Positions 35,314-49,711 of a DNA stretch of 64,000 nucleotides are shown here, piece by piece. The stretch lies in assembly GCF_003286085.1 (NCBI RefSeq), contig NW_020825365.1, positions 806,001-870,000 on the forward strand, in the 5' to 3' direction. How positions within the stretch are numbered: position 1 is the first letter of the stretch; each line of letters begins with the position of its first letter. The stretch is from Drosophila persimilis. Its lineage: Eukaryota; Arthropoda; Insecta; Diptera; Drosophilidae. Made by a program: the position numbers and the translations under genes. Below the pieces are notes generated by a model that did no database searches, was not told where the DNA came from, and saw only the letters and a program-made list of their open reading frames with translations.

Positions 35314-36990
35314 TGCGATAATTTGTTATCTCCGAAACAAACAAAAAAGTAAAGGAAAGGCCAATTTCTGCTTTGGTTTTTATCATAAGTCATGTCATGT
35401 ATTTTGCCTTGAAGTTTTTCATTGTTTTTCACATTTCAATGTACATAAACTGTTGTGCTCTTTTAGAAGAATCGGTTTAGTGTGTAGTTTTACAACTGGT
35501 TTATGCTTAAGAGTTTTAATTCCGCAACGTTTGAATCAATTTACAACCAAGTAAATGGCTACAGGTTAGCTTTTTTTTTCATTTCGTTTTAAGTGCAGTC
35601 TGAAGAGTTTTTTGCCTTTGCCAAATTTTTTCTGTTCTCAATGCTAATTCAACTTCAACTTTATAAGTTTTTATCCATGATCTTTGGTTTTATTCTTTTT
35701 CGTTAATGTATTTTTATATGTACGCGTATTTATGTATTTGTGTCATATTGTCATGTATTGTTTGCTTGGTTGCTGGTTTTGTCGTTGTAGCTATTGGAAA
35801 ATAGATGCACTATAATCGCATGTATGGTACAGGAGCAGTGTCGGTGTCTGTCTGTCTCTCTGTCTGTTTGGCAAATATTCGGCTATATCTTTTATCGGCC
35901 TGGGTTCTGTGTTAGTTTCGTAGTATTTCCGTAGTTAGTAGATGTCTTTTGAGCGGCTGCTTAGATTCGGCTTGTGGAAATGCATGCTGGTTTACGACTT
36001 TGGCTTTGTTTTGTAATGTATTTTCCACTAACATTTATGTTGTTATTCGTACAATATATAATACTCGTACGCTTTGTGTAGAATTAATTGTATGACGCTT
36101 AGCTATTTACAACAGTTTCATAAACTATCTGAATGCATTCGGTATTACATATATTGTATTGTATTGTATTTCTCCCGTAAATCAATTAAATTCATTTAAA
36201 TAACTAGCTAACAGTTGTCAAGTACACTTACAAACTGACGCAAAAAGTGGGTTAAACAAACAATTCAGTTCAACGAAATGTTCATAATTTTATAATTTAC
36301 TACAAATGCAAAGAATTTCTGCAGTTAGCACAAAGGCTCTTTTCTTATAGTTAAGTTTTACAATACATATAAGTTTAATCCGACTTGATCATGCTCTGCC
36401 ATGGTTCTATTTCGTTCTACCTTCGTTTCGTTTCGTTTCATTTCTTGCGGCTGTCTGCAGAGCACTCTCTGATCTGCGGCCTGCCGCAGTTCCTTTTCTT
36501 CTCATACATTAAATGCCTAATTTAGGATCTATAACATTATTTTATTTTAATTTAATTATATCTGTTCTGCATAAACTTATTTTAGATGTACGTACATGTA
36601 CGTTGGCTATATATAATACTCATTTATATTCATGCAGCTTTTATTTTACGCAAGTTCAACTAAGCATAATCTGTGTGTAAATAAGTCTTATGGTTTATTT
36701 TTCGTGCTATTTCTGATCTGATCGTTCGTTGAAAATCAAAATCCACTCGAAAATTTCTAATATTCGTTTTCCTTTCTGTCTCTTGCTGCCATTTTGCTTG
36801 TATTGTTTGTTCTTCTTGTTGTAAATAGTTGAAAGATATTTGTTGCATTGGATTTGTAAGTTATTTTAAGTTTAGTTTTGGAAGTGGGCGCCAAAGTCTG
36901 TTTTGTCTTGGGTGGATTTTACAACAAATTTTACAATTTTCGGTTCGTTTACGCAATTATTTGTATTCGTTTATACAGATCCTCAATAAT

Positions 36991-36991
36991 T

Positions 36992-37034
<43 letters not shown>
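36991..37034. repeat. (AT)n microsatellite in the Dscam 3' UTR
   Basis: Nearly pure alternating AT, one AAAT interruption, about 40 bases from the Dscam stop codon. Confidence 0.85.
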
Positions 37035-37036
<2 letters not shown>

Positions 37037-37075
37037 TATTATCTCTAAAACTAGATCCATTCATTCTTTAGGGCC

Positions 37076-37224
37076 TTAGACATTGATCTGGAAGGCTTCC
37101 CGCTGTAGTTTCTGATTGGCACGCATACGTGGCGACGTCTGTGTCTTTGATTTCTCGTTGGCATCCGAAAAACGAGCTGGTGGATTTATGTGGTCCTGAT
37201 AGTTTGGTGGATAGTTGGATATGC
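37076..37224 (-). CDS. Dscam 3' terminal coding exon with two candidate acceptors
   Basis: From the acceptor at 37225-37226 the exon reads SISNYPPNYQDHINPP and ends KLQREAFQINV. A second AG 16 bases upstream (exon starting at 37240) is equally well formed and would give only TLYV before a stop after the preceding EETTF. I take the longer product as the main form. Confidence 0.75.
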
Positions 37225-40200
37225 TAAACGTACAGGGTTCTAATTATGTACTACATATAGCGGAAACAGCTAATATTCGACTCGGGACGATGGCTGGCTT
37301 ACCTAAAAGTAGTTTCTTCATTGTGGCTCGAATAGCCGCTGGAACTTCGCACGTGTCGCTTGCCGCTGGTGCCGGGCTTTCCCGGCTTTCGGGCTGCAAA
37401 CGGAGGCTTTGACTTCCGGGTCATGCTTGTGGGTGTGGTCTCCGATGAGGATGAGGTCTCATCTTGGGTATCTAATGGCAGTAATAAGGATCGATTTGTA
37501 AATTGGGCGATTCAAGGACGCAGACAAGCACTCACCGCGTTGGGCGCGATACTTGGCCGAGTTTAGAGCGCGTGCAGACACATCATTGTCGGACTCGGAG
37601 CCGAGTGTGTCATATTCTGTAATTGGTATGTGAAGCGTTAGGATTTTCCTAACTTCGGAATCTGTGGAACCTGGATTGTCCGATTCTAAAAGTTTAGTAC
37701 GATCGATGGAGTTGTACGTTGTTTGTTGGTTTGTTTTTCGAGATGAGGTTTGGTTTGGTTTGAATGTGTGGGATGGAGAGAACGTTGAGAGCAATGAGAA
37801 AGAGATGAGTTAAATAAGGACAACAACGGATCATGGGGGATGATCATATGAGGTGGCGAATAATGATTAAATTTGGCTTAAAGCTAAAGCTAAACCTGGC
37901 TGGGAATGTGGGCATGGGCAGTGATACGAGAGAGAGGAAATGACAATGAATCCATACCTTGACTCTCCGAATGGGGATCTCGGAGGCGGCCCACTTTTCG
38001 GCGCACCTTTGTGTACTCCGGCTCCTTGGACTAGAGCAGATGGATTAAATTCTGCATTAAGAATACTCCTTAGCTCATAAGCCCCCACATTCACTCACAT
38101 GATAGCTCTCCGGCTTGACATCGTGGTAGACAAAGGATCCGCGCACGGAATGGTACGGACCGCTGTAGACATTGCCGCTGTACGAGCTCTCACTGTAGGT
38201 CTGTTTGTTCAGCTGGAAAGTGGCATAGGGACAGATATCTTCGATGTACTCGTTGCCCTCCGCCTTGCCAAAGCTGCCCGAATCGTTGGAGTTGGAGCCA
38301 CGGGGCTGCGAAGGGCCCGGATTGCAACGCACTGCCAGATACTGCTGATCTCGGTTCTGTTTGTTCTGTAGGTTGGCCAGCGATGGGGACTCTGACATAG
38401 AAGAGCTGGCCAGGCGGGCCTGGTTGTTGAGTTCTGTCGGAGATTACAATTATTAGTCACTGTCGCTTATAGAGCTCCAACCCGGACATACTTCTCTTGC
38501 GAAGAAACAAAGCAGCTCCGATGAGGGCCAGCAGCATAAGCAGGGAGACGCAGATGGGAAGCAGCAGCTTGAAGTTCGCATAGAATGGCAGATCGCTCAG
38601 GTGGGAGACAGGTGTGGAGTGATCGTTGTTGTAGAGAACTGAAAGGAGGTGAGTTTGTAATGGAGGTACCGCTCAGTGATGATCACCGTTCTGAGACATA
38701 CCTCCTTGAGGGGAGAGCGTGGTAAAGTTGTAAATGGCTGTCGTGGATCCCGCATTATTGTGGGCCGTCACCTTCAGCTGATATTTCGTACCGGGAATTA
38801 GGTCGCTGACCGTGTAGATTCTTTCCGTGGGAGGGATATGATTGGATACCACATTCCAAGAAGATCTACCATAGACACGCGATTCGATCATGAAGTAGAG
38901 GATGCCACAGCCACCATCCCCCCAGGAGTCCAGCCAGCAGGTCACGCTTGTAGAGTTGTTGGTGATCATTTGCGAGTGCTTCGGCTGTACGGGTGGATTG
39001 CCTTTGGTGTAAGAGTTGACAATGTCGCAGGGCAGCCCGGTGCCGATCTTATTATATGCTGTAATGTAGAGCTGGTAGCGGGTGCCGCACCAGAGATTGC
39101 TGAGCAGATGGGAATTGGTCTTGGCATCCACCTGCAGCTCCTCCCAGTCGCCGTTGTCCCGCTTGTAGTTGATCACGTAGCCTAGTATGGGACTGCCCCC
39201 ATGGCTGTTGTCCATCCACTCCAGGTGCAGGCTGTCCGTGTAGGCGTTGATCACCGTCAAATTGGGTGCCTCGGGTGGCACCTTCACCACAATGTTGTAC
39301 ACTATCTCGTCCTTGCCCCAGGTGTTCTCCACGCTGCACGTGTAGTTGCCCGCATCACTCGCCTGGCACTCCTTCATGTAGAGTGTCCCGTTCTTGGCAA
39401 TGGTCTTCCGAGCACTCGTCTCCATGTTGTGGCCATCCTGTCGCCAGATTGTCACCGGCGCCGGGGCCCCCACCTTGCGACATGGCAGCTCCAGGTGCTC
39501 CTTCCAGGGCGTGACAATCCTCTGGCTGAAGGACACAATGCGAGCGGGCACCTTGTTGTTTGGGGGCACTGTCACCACCTGCGTCTTCTCGCCCTCGCCC
39601 ATCTTCGTGGAGGCGGTGAGCCAGAACTGGTACGTGGCCGACTCCTGGGTGCGGACCGTCTCGTGCATTTCCACATAGGGTCCTAGCAGTCTCTTGTGGG
39701 TGCCCTCCTCTCGGCCACCTTCCAGCATGGACATGTAAAAGGTGTAGCCCGTCTGCAAAGGGAAACGGATGGTGTGAGAGGTCTTAGAGCAAGCAGCTCT
39801 ACCATGAATGATGAGGGGGGCCCTTCAACTGTCGCCTAATTAGGCGGGGTAGGGCCAGAGGCAGGGGATTGTCTACTTACGATGTCACCATTGGGGAGGT
39901 CCGGGGGCAGCCATGATATGATGATTTTCGTGCTGGAGGCGGGTATCGCCTTGATTGCCTGCGGGGCGGAGGGCACTGCATTCCATTCCACGATTGCAAT
40001 GAAAGGCGTCAGAAATAAATATATGTGCATGAATATATAAAGCTCATGAAAATTGCAACCGAGGCAATGACATCGACATGGGGCATGGGGCTTGTTGCAT
40101 GAATGGGGGATGGGGGTGGCGATGCCGCACCTCGTTTGCGTTCATTGAACCGAATGCCACTTACCATCCTCGTGGGTGCGGCAATAAAACGGTTTGGTTT

Positions 40201-43200
40201 TCATGCCATCGCCTACTTTGGTGTAAGCCAAAACCCAGACCGTGTAGTTTGTGTATTTGCGCAGATTCTCGATGGTGACGTATTGATTTGTTGACTTGAC
40301 AACCTCCGGATCGGTCTCTGAGCATGTGTACGCGATACGAGAATGGGATACAGAAACGAGAACGAGAACAATTAGCGCTGATTGGAAATATGAGGGCCAC
40401 GAAGTGGGCTAATTAATTGAAAAGTGTCATAAATCGCAGAAGGAAGAAGGAAGCTGGCCACATAACACTCCGGAATGCCAAAGTACATTCCACAGCGCTC
40501 GTAATCGACACAATGGTCGATGATGACGATGCTGATACTGATGCTGATGCATAAATGCAGCAAAATCCTAGTGCCACTTGGGTTATTCTGCAGATGTTCA
40601 GATGGGCGATTCCGAGTCACGTAGCTCGAGTTGAGAGATGTTCATGTTGGCTGAAACTTGGACAGCTTTTGTGCCTCGTGGATAAGTTAATATTTCTGAT
40701 TGATATTCAGTCTTCTTTTCTTTCAAATAAATTGATATTTGCCAGATATATAGCTAATTCATTTCCTTGCCCATATGTGTATCTACTAGCCCTGATCGAA
40801 TAGTCATAGTCGTATTCGACTGGCAGTCCAACTTGAAAGCTTCTGCTATCACTGACCCTTTGGCAAGGGTATATTATATATGTATATCTTCGCAGCTCGA
40901 ACCCAAAAGAATACTCAGAACTCATATATCAAGTATGCAGGAAGGTAGGAAAAAGTTAAAAAAATTAACACCTTACCGTAGAGCTCATCGATCGATATGT
41001 AAAACACTTTGTAGCCCTTGATTTTGCCATTTTGTCCGTCAATGTCCGGCGGTGACCAGGTGATGTAAATCGATGTGGAGCCGAGCACATCGCACTGCGG
41101 CGACTCTGGCGGCGATGAGGGGACTGCAAGGCGATTCAACGAGGGAGGGAGGGATAAATGAGAGGGAAAAGTTTATTAAACGTTTTTCCCCAGACTGCAG
41201 GGCGCCCACAAACCCCAAACTCCGCTCTCCGCTGGTGCTGGGGACTGGACCTGGTCTGGGGTCAGATTTTGTGCACGGGCAATTAACAAATCCAATCAAT
41301 GTATGCCAGCAGGCAGACCAGACCAGACCAGACCGGACCACAGCCCCATGTCCGTGTCCGTGTCCGTGTCTGTGTCTGTGTCCGTGTCTGTGTCCGTGTC
41401 CATTTCCCACCCGACTCTTACCGTCCTCCATTGTTTGGACGGCAATTTCCTTGCTGGGAGGACCACTGCCCTGGCTGGTGTAGGCCTGGACAATCACATG
41501 GTACTGGGTGAACTTGTTCAGGTTGCTGAGGACCGTCTCGCCGCCGAAATGGGAGCGCACCTCCACGGTCTTGAAGCTGAAACCCTGCGTGGGATTGACC
41601 TCCTTGTCCTCGGGCGTGAGCGACATCTGGTAGCCCACATAGTAGCCGAGCAGGATGCCGTTCCAGTGATCCCGCTCAGGTGCATCCCAGCTGACAGAGA
41701 TCTCGGTGGAGCTCTTGGCCTCGGCTCGCACGGCCAGCGGCGGCCCCGAAGGCACCTCCTCCAGGGTGGTCACCTGCACCACTTCGGAGAACTCGGAGGC
41801 CCCCAGCTTGTTCTCCGCCGACATGCGTATGTGGTAGGCCTTGGCGGGACGCAGCTGCTGGATGTTGACCACCGTCTGGGCACCCGTTATGGTGATGTGT
41901 TCGGCATTTTGCCAAATATCTGTCACAAAAACTTTTTTAAATAGTGAGGAATTCATATGGAGAGGACTGAAAATTTGTTCCCACCTGATATTTGCTTGTA
42001 GTAAATGTGATATTCCTCAATGGGACTGTTGCCAGCGAAGGGCTGGCTCCAGGTGAGCTGCAGACTGCGCGACTGCTGCGAGTTGATGCGAAGATTCTTC
42101 GGCTGCTCGGGCACCTCCTGGACAATGAGCTGAATGGACATTTCATCCTGTTTGGATTGAATTGAAAGCGTATATACAGTAACCCACGTAAGTAACCCAC
42201 TCTTCGCCGGACATGACAGCAGCTACTGCAGCCTGCTGCAGGGTCAACAGAAATGCGAGATGGGATTGGACTGGGAGCCTGGCAACTTGGAGCAGACTTT
42301 CCGCTTGAATAGAGGAGATGTGATTTATTACACTTCTATACGTTCTATACGTTCTATACGTTCGGCGGTAGTAGAGCAACAGTTTGATTAAAGACAATTC
42401 GATGCATAATAATATCACTTAGAGGGCAGTGCCAGTCAGCCTCATTCCATTCCCATTCCCAATTCCACATCTCTGCTGATGTTGCTGGTTCTCGGTCTGG
42501 TTCTCGTATTGGCTCTGGAGCTGTGTCCTGACTTACCTGTCCGAATGCATTGCTCGCCTGACAGATATAAATGCCCGTGTCCTGGCGATATGTGTGCGAA
42601 ATGCCCAATTCGGAGACCATGCCATCGTCGAGCACTTGATCTCTTATTGTGTAGCTGTGTGTGTGTGTGTGTGTGTGATTTATATGCAAGTAAATGCATT
42701 TAAGAGATACAACGACGACACATGCAAACGATGGCCCAGAAGCAGATACCAGGATACGAGAGATACGAGGATACGAGGATACGTACGGATGTGTACGGTG
42801 GATACGTGTTTGCGCAACGTGAGCGGTGCAATGCAATTTTATAACAATGTTTTCCACGTTGCAGCAGTCACAGCAGTGGCAGCAGTACCAGCCGTCCCAG
42901 TTGTTGTAGTTGTTGTAGTTTTTTCAGTTTTTTAGTTGTAGTTTTGTTGACAAAGACGAAGACGTACGAGGCCGAAACACACGCGCACACACAAGAACAC
43001 ACACACACAGTGTGCGTGTACAAATGGCATATATAAATACAGCGCGCATGCATTCAGTTGTTGTTTGTCGAGCAGAAGGCGGTAGGCACACGGGCACGGG
43101 CACGGGCACGAGCATGGGCACGGGTGGCATGTGGCAGGTGGAGTGTCGTAATGCAGAGGAGAGGGGAATGAAGAAAAGAGAAAGCCGGAAATACACATAC

Positions 43201-46200
43201 ATTAAAACACTTACGATACACAAATATGTAGTACCCACACAAGTGGGAGGAAAACCAGAGCGGATTCTCAGGCTATCCAAAAGTAAAATCGCTAGTGAAA
43301 ATGACCAACGGCAAGCCGAAGTCATAGCCATCTTTACGACTGGCACAAAAACATTGATTAAATCTCGGAATATCAATATCAAAGTTCTGAATCCCATTCT
43401 CATTTCAAGAATAGGAGACATATGAGACACACCACACACATGGCGACGACGCATTTTCACTCCTGGCAAAATTTGATTTAGACCTTGGCCCCCAGTTCCA
43501 TTCCTCCAATCTGAAGCTCCAATCTGAAACCCAATGCCAATCCCAGTTCCAATTGCAGTCGCTACAAACCGAAACCCCCGACAGAGAACTCTTTTAATTA
43601 AAAGCAATTTGTTGTTTGCAATCGACTTGGAATTGATTTCGCCAGACACGCAGACATCGTAGGAATGGGGGAAAGTAGTCCCCGGCTCTAGATTCGGTGG
43701 GAGGGGGAAGGAGAGAGGGAAGTGGGAAGTGGGAAGAGGGAAACACACCACTCTTACCGTGAATCCAGCGACTCGTCAAGATACTGTTGCGTTGCCTGGA
43801 TTTTCCATTTGAAGTCGATGGGATTGTCGCCCTGCACATTGCACTGCACATGGACCTGTTTGCCCTTGGCCACCGAGATTTGTTTCGTTTTCGTTTGAAA
43901 GTGAGCGGGCACTAGAGAAGATACACATATGCATACAGAATACAGAGACTGAGGGCTGGGAGGACTGGGTTCACTCTATACGCACCGTTCACTTTGAGAA
44001 AGATTACTTTGCTGACGCCAGAGCCAATGTTGTTCTTGGCCTCGCACAGAAAGTGCCCCTGCGACTCTTTGCTGATCTTCTTGAAGTAGATGGTGCCATT
44101 CGGGAAGAGCTGAACGGTGGGCTCGTACAGGAAGTCCTTGTATTCGCCTGGCGTTGGTCCAATGGCCTTCTTCCAGGTGATGGTGGGCTTGGGATAGCCA
44201 GAGGCCTGGCAGTGCAGCAGGACATCAGCCCCCGCCTGGGCACTCGAGTCCTTTGGCTCCAATATCCATTTGGGCGGCACGTTCACGGTCAGGGGCACAG
44301 TGAAGCGCTCGGTGCCCGCCACATTGCCAGCGATACATGTGTAATTCCCGGAGTGATCCGAGGTAATGTGCTCGATGACGAGGCTGGCAGAGTACTCATC
44401 CAAACGGCGAAATACCTCGTTGCTGGGGTGATAGAAAAGGAGTGATAGAGCTGCAGATTCGGAGGAATACATTTTTCTAAAAGTCCGAAAGACTCACCCT
44501 GTTCCAATCAGGGGCTTGCCATTACGCTCCCAGCGAAAGCTGACGGGCAGATCTCCCTCCAGGATCTGGCAGGAGATGGCCGCTCGCATCCCCTCTCGCA
44601 GCATGTTCGTCATCGCCTGGATGGGCATAATTTTCGGTGGCACTGTGGATGGGATGAATCCATGAGGAAACCATAAACCCATAAACCCATAAACCATGCA
44701 ACATTTCTCATTTACAATTGCCGGAGTAGTTGACTTAAGCACAAAACCCACTGAGAGCCTGATAATCAAGGATGCGACTGTTAGTGGCAGTGACAGCGGA
44801 GGCTGGGGCGGGGGCTTGGGCGGGGGCGGGGGCGCGGCACCATCAATGCAACTTGCGGCTTAGCAACAGCTGCTGCTGCCACTGCTGCAGCCAATGCTTC
44901 TGCAGTCGAGTAAATTATTATAAAGAGTGAAACGTGGAGGCAGCAGAACCGTCGCAGACAGAACACAAAAGTCAATGACTCCATTGTGGGTCTGCGGGGC
45001 TGGCCACCCACTATCCATCCAACCACCGCCTGCATGTGCATTAACTGGGAAAATAGTTGCCGGCTGTGGCTGTGGCTGTGGCTGCTGTTGCGGCTGCATA
45101 GTTTCGTTTCGCCAGTCTAATTGGAATAGTTTCATTGTAGCAGTTCCAGCTCCGACAACGGCTCCACGGCTACACTGCTTCGACGGCTCCGACGGCTCCG
45201 ACGGCTCCGACGGCAGCTGCATCTCCGTATAGAGGATAGAGCTCTCTCCCTCTCTCCGGCCACTTTCTAATTTTAAATATTGGGAAAACATTTTGCCAAA
45301 GCCACAGCAGAGCCAGAGCCACACTAGTACTAGTCGTGTAGTACTCACCCAGCACTTGGATCTCCACGTTGCGCCGCGAGGTCTGCTTCTGTTTGTTCTG
45401 TGCCATGCACGTGTACGTGCCCGCATCCTCCAGGCGCTGCAGTTGCTCGATAATTAAGGTGCCATTGTTGTAGGCACGCTGTCGGCGATTTATGGGCAAC
45501 GTTTGGCCATCTTCCCGGAACGAAGAAGAGACCAGGATGCCACAGGAGCCCGAGCAGGAGCAGCAGGCAGGAAGAGAGCGTGGCAAGGCGTTGGCAATTA
45601 ATTTGGGGACTCACATAAAACAAAGTTATGCGATTTATGACTTTATGGCTATATGGCACTTTTGAATTTTTTTTTCTTTTTGCGAGCTTAATTTATTTTC
45701 ATACACTCACACTCACACTCACAAAAGGCCAGAACAGAACGACCCACTTTTGCGGAGAGCTTAAAAGTCCTAAATAAATTGCCATAAATCGAAATAAATA
45801 TCTGGATCTGGATATTCACGTACGCACATTCGTCTAGAGTTAGATATATCTAGGAACACATACAAATATATCTATCTGTACTCATAAACAAATCTCATCT
45901 ATTTTTCTATCGGTTCATCGATCGCTCGATTAATCTATAACTCATTCTTCCCAGCTACATACATACCTATATATACATAGCTATCCGATCACTCATACAT
46001 CTGTCTATATACCTAAATCCAGAGGAAAAGCCTTGAAAGCGCTAATATTAAAATGGAACTGCATCAATTAAATTATTTTAAAGTGCTTAAACACGGAATA
46101 TTTCATTTAAATATGGTTGGCTAGCTGTCTATACACCTATTCTGTCTATATACAATACAATGTATACACATCTTCAAAGTTATCTTTCCCCCTTTGTATC

Positions 46201-49200
46201 TTTTCTGTTTCAGAACACTATCAGCTTTAGGCAAACATCGTCAACCCGGTATGCAGACATTTCCAAGAGCATTCCTCTGTCTCTCCCCAGCTGATCCCCG
46301 TGATGATTATTGTGCTTTTTAGCTAGAATAAACAGGAATTTATGATGACACACACACACACACTGGCACACTGACAACTGCGTACGGAGATAATAATTAA
46401 CAAATAAAAATAGAAAAAAACAATATATATTTTAAATTTATTTCGCTTAAAAAGTCAAAGGAAAACAGACTGTCAGAAAAAAGTACGAATACGAATACTC
46501 GTACGAGTAGCAGAAGCAGAAGCAAAAGCAGCGTTCATTCTGTATTTTTAATAATTTTCACTGATATGCGCAATAACAAACATACCATTTTTAATAACAA
46601 ACAACTCTCTGGCCAAAAGGCAAATAACCATAAAGAGAAATCACGAAATGACCAAAAAAGAAACCAAATACATACATATGTATATCGCAAGCATCGCCAT
46701 GTCATGCGGGTATATACAATATACATATTTACAATATATGTACATACATACATATAGTAGAGGGGCATAAAGATATAATACTGTATGTGATGCTTACCTC
46801 GCTCCCAGTGTATTTTATCGATGGGATAACCAGCCACGGGACATTTAACAATCAAATCAGAACCAGAGATCCCGGTTATTTTTGGCATTTCGCGTATGTA
46901 AGGCAATCCATAGATGTTCACTTTTGCACTATGCGAGACCCTGGAGCATCCGAGTAAGGAAGGGAGTACATAAAAAAATGTGAACAAAGGAACATTTTTA
47001 GAGCCGACCTGGAGATGGAAGCGTGTTTTATTTTTCAGACCAAGTTCAAATTCATACCTAATGCAATGCACTCTAAAATAATCAATCTTTAGCTAGCATC
47101 AAAGTTCTCGATGTTAATTCCTGATCTGAAACTGGTGCTACAATGCTAAAAGTTTCATCTGAAGCCCAAACCCGGAGAACACATCACCCATCCCATCATC
47201 TATGAGGATTATCTACGTATACGTAATCTGAGATTATCTCTTAGTAAATGCCAGTAACAGCCAAAGGAAAAACATTCTAAAGCTTTAACCAAAATCAATG
47301 TTGGGGAATTTTCGTGCATGATATGATTCTGTCTACCATCCCTAACTATGATATCTGAAAACCCCCTTGCCAACAGTTGCCTTACGGCTGCTTCAGCACA
47401 TTGTTTGGATTTTATGTCGCTCGTCTGCCTGCAAACAATACCAGCACACTCCCACTCCCAGTTGCAGTCCCTACTTCTTTTTTTTCCCAATGCCACAACT
47501 AAATTTATGATTTAGCATGGAAATGCTTTTTATCGGAGTGGAGGCCTATATGTTTTATTTATGGAACTGATGCTCGTACTGCTGCTGCTGCTGTTGCTGC
47601 TGCTGCAGAGGCTATGTCTATGGCTTCTACTCACTTGCCAATGGCATTCTGGGCCGTGCAGGTATACTCGCCGCCGTCCTCCTCCTTGACATTTGATATA
47701 TTCACGTGGCTGATGACATCGTCGTGGATGGTAACATATTGACCCACTAAAAAGCGCGAGCTGTCTGGAATCTGTGGAGTGGAGTGGTTAAAGGAACACG
47801 TTATCAAAGTGGGCCAATTAGCAAAACATTTTCCACTATCCACTATCCGCTCTCTACTCTCTACTCTCTCCGGTTGCTGGTGAAATCAGAGAGCAGATTG
47901 CAGATTGCAGATTGAAGCGGAGGTAAAATGAAAAATTCATGTAAATCGAATTGATTGAAATTGCATAAAATTTGCACTACGTAAAAGTGGAAAGCCTTGA
48001 GAGGAAACACACAAAAAGAGAGGGAAGCAGAGAGTGTAGAGGGTGTAGGAGTAGAAGTGGAAGTGGGGAAAAAGGCTCCCAAGAAAATGAAAATTTATGC
48101 AAATAAACGAAACAAATCCTTGGAAAAAAAGGCAAGAGAAATTCTTAGAAACGAAAAATTCGAGTGCTCCAAAAAGCAAAAGCAAAGGCAAAAGGGGCAA
48201 ACCCAAAGGCTTGGGAATCCCAAGTATGCACTAGAGCCGAGCCCTGGCTAACAAGGGGTTTTGCTCTGTGAGGGGTTTTTTGGTTCCTAAAACATTTATG
48301 CATGTTCTCGCTTGGGCCGAATGGTGGCCAGAGAGGAAGTCAGAGATGAACTGCGATAGCTGTGACTGTAACTGTAACTGTAACTGTAACTGTAACTGTG
48401 ACAAATATCTCTGCTCTGCTCTGCTCTGCCCTGCTGTGCTGTGCTTTGCTGTGCTCGATGCCGAATATTTTGGCACTATGGCAACTTCTTAGCAGCGGAA
48501 ACGGAAACGCTGCCTGCCTGCATTTCCGCCTCCTGCTATAGCTATGACTATGACTATGGCTATGCTAAATGGGGGCTCAACTTGCGGCGGAGTTTGGTGG
48601 CTTAACTTACCGGAAATCCGTCCAGAGACCATGTAAATTGCGGCAGTGGATTTCCGGTGGCAACGCACTTCAATGATACCGTCGGTCCCGGCTGCAGCGT
48701 CTGCTCCGAAAACCAATAAAGTAGTTCCGGTGAAGCATCTAAAATGAACAGAAATGAACGCAGAGGAGAAAAGAGACGAGTTTAGAACTCTGCTCAAATG
48801 AAGAGAGGAAGAGAAGTTTCATTAATGATGGAAAAAGGCTTTGCTCTGTGCCATGTGTGTGCATTGATGGTTACACTTTTTCATTATGATGATGAGAAGT
48901 CCCTTTCATTCTTTAAAATCCTTAAACACAAAATATCCATCTGCAAACAGTTCGCCCACAGATTCCCAGTACTTGGAGCACGGCAGCACTGCAGCACTCC
49001 ATCTCTCTATTGAATCATTTCTCTCAGAGCCAAAACCACATTTGCACTTGTATCCCTACCATCGCATTTCCTTAGTTTCCATTCGTTTTCCTTTGGCTTT
49101 CCCTTCGCTTTTCCTTATCCTTTTCCTTTTCCAAGGCGAAACGGAAAATGCATTTGACAAGACAGCAAATGCTATCCAGCTGATGAAAATTGTATCAATT

Positions 49201-49669
49201 TCCGTTTTCGGCGCAATGCAATGGATTTTTCGGCTAGAATAGTCATCGCATATCATCGCCTGACATTCTCAGTTATAAGCTGCCATATTTATTTGCTCAC
49301 TCACACAGATGCGGGCACACACACACACACAGACACACACATAGAGCTGCAGCGTTGACACAATTGCTGCCATATCCGGCCGCTTAATGGCGCTTGGGTT
49401 TTCCCTCTAGCATGTGGTGTGAATCCTGGTGGTGGAGGGGAGGGCTCTCAACACCGAAAGGCGAAAAGAAAGCAGCGTTTCCTCTTCCTGGCTATCCCTG
49501 CAACCCGCAACCCGCAGCCCGCAACCCCCTATGCCCGCAGACCGCCCCCTTTCTCTGCACCAACGAACTGAACTGTGTGCGAAGCATGCCAATAATATAT
49601 CGAAATCAATTTCCGTTTGCGCCTAAAAGCAAATCACGAAATGTTGCCAAAGCGACAAAGCGCGAATGT

Positions 49670-49711
<42 letters not shown>

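Larger units (their letters stand above)
34767..37075. other. Tail-to-tail region between cert and the Dscam gene
   Basis: Holds the cert 3' UTR (AATAAA at 35308-35313) and, from the right, the long 3' UTR of the Dscam gene. An (AT)n array lies at 36991-37034, close to the Dscam stop. No open frame supported. Confidence 0.5.

Noticed and set aside
37225..37240. Acceptor at 37241-37242 as the main 3' exon border
   Set aside because: In phase it stops after four codons; the acceptor 16 bases downstream keeps a long open frame. Kept only as an alternative-splicing finding.
39201..39686. 161-codon open frame on the plus strand
   Set aside because: Shadow of the large FN4/Ig10/FN5 exon on the other strand.
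42924..43751. 275-codon open frame on the minus strand inside a Dscam intron
   Set aside because: Low-complexity content (PVPMLVPVPVPV, CVCVLVCARV) arising from tandem repeats; no domain, no promoter, lies wholly within an intron.
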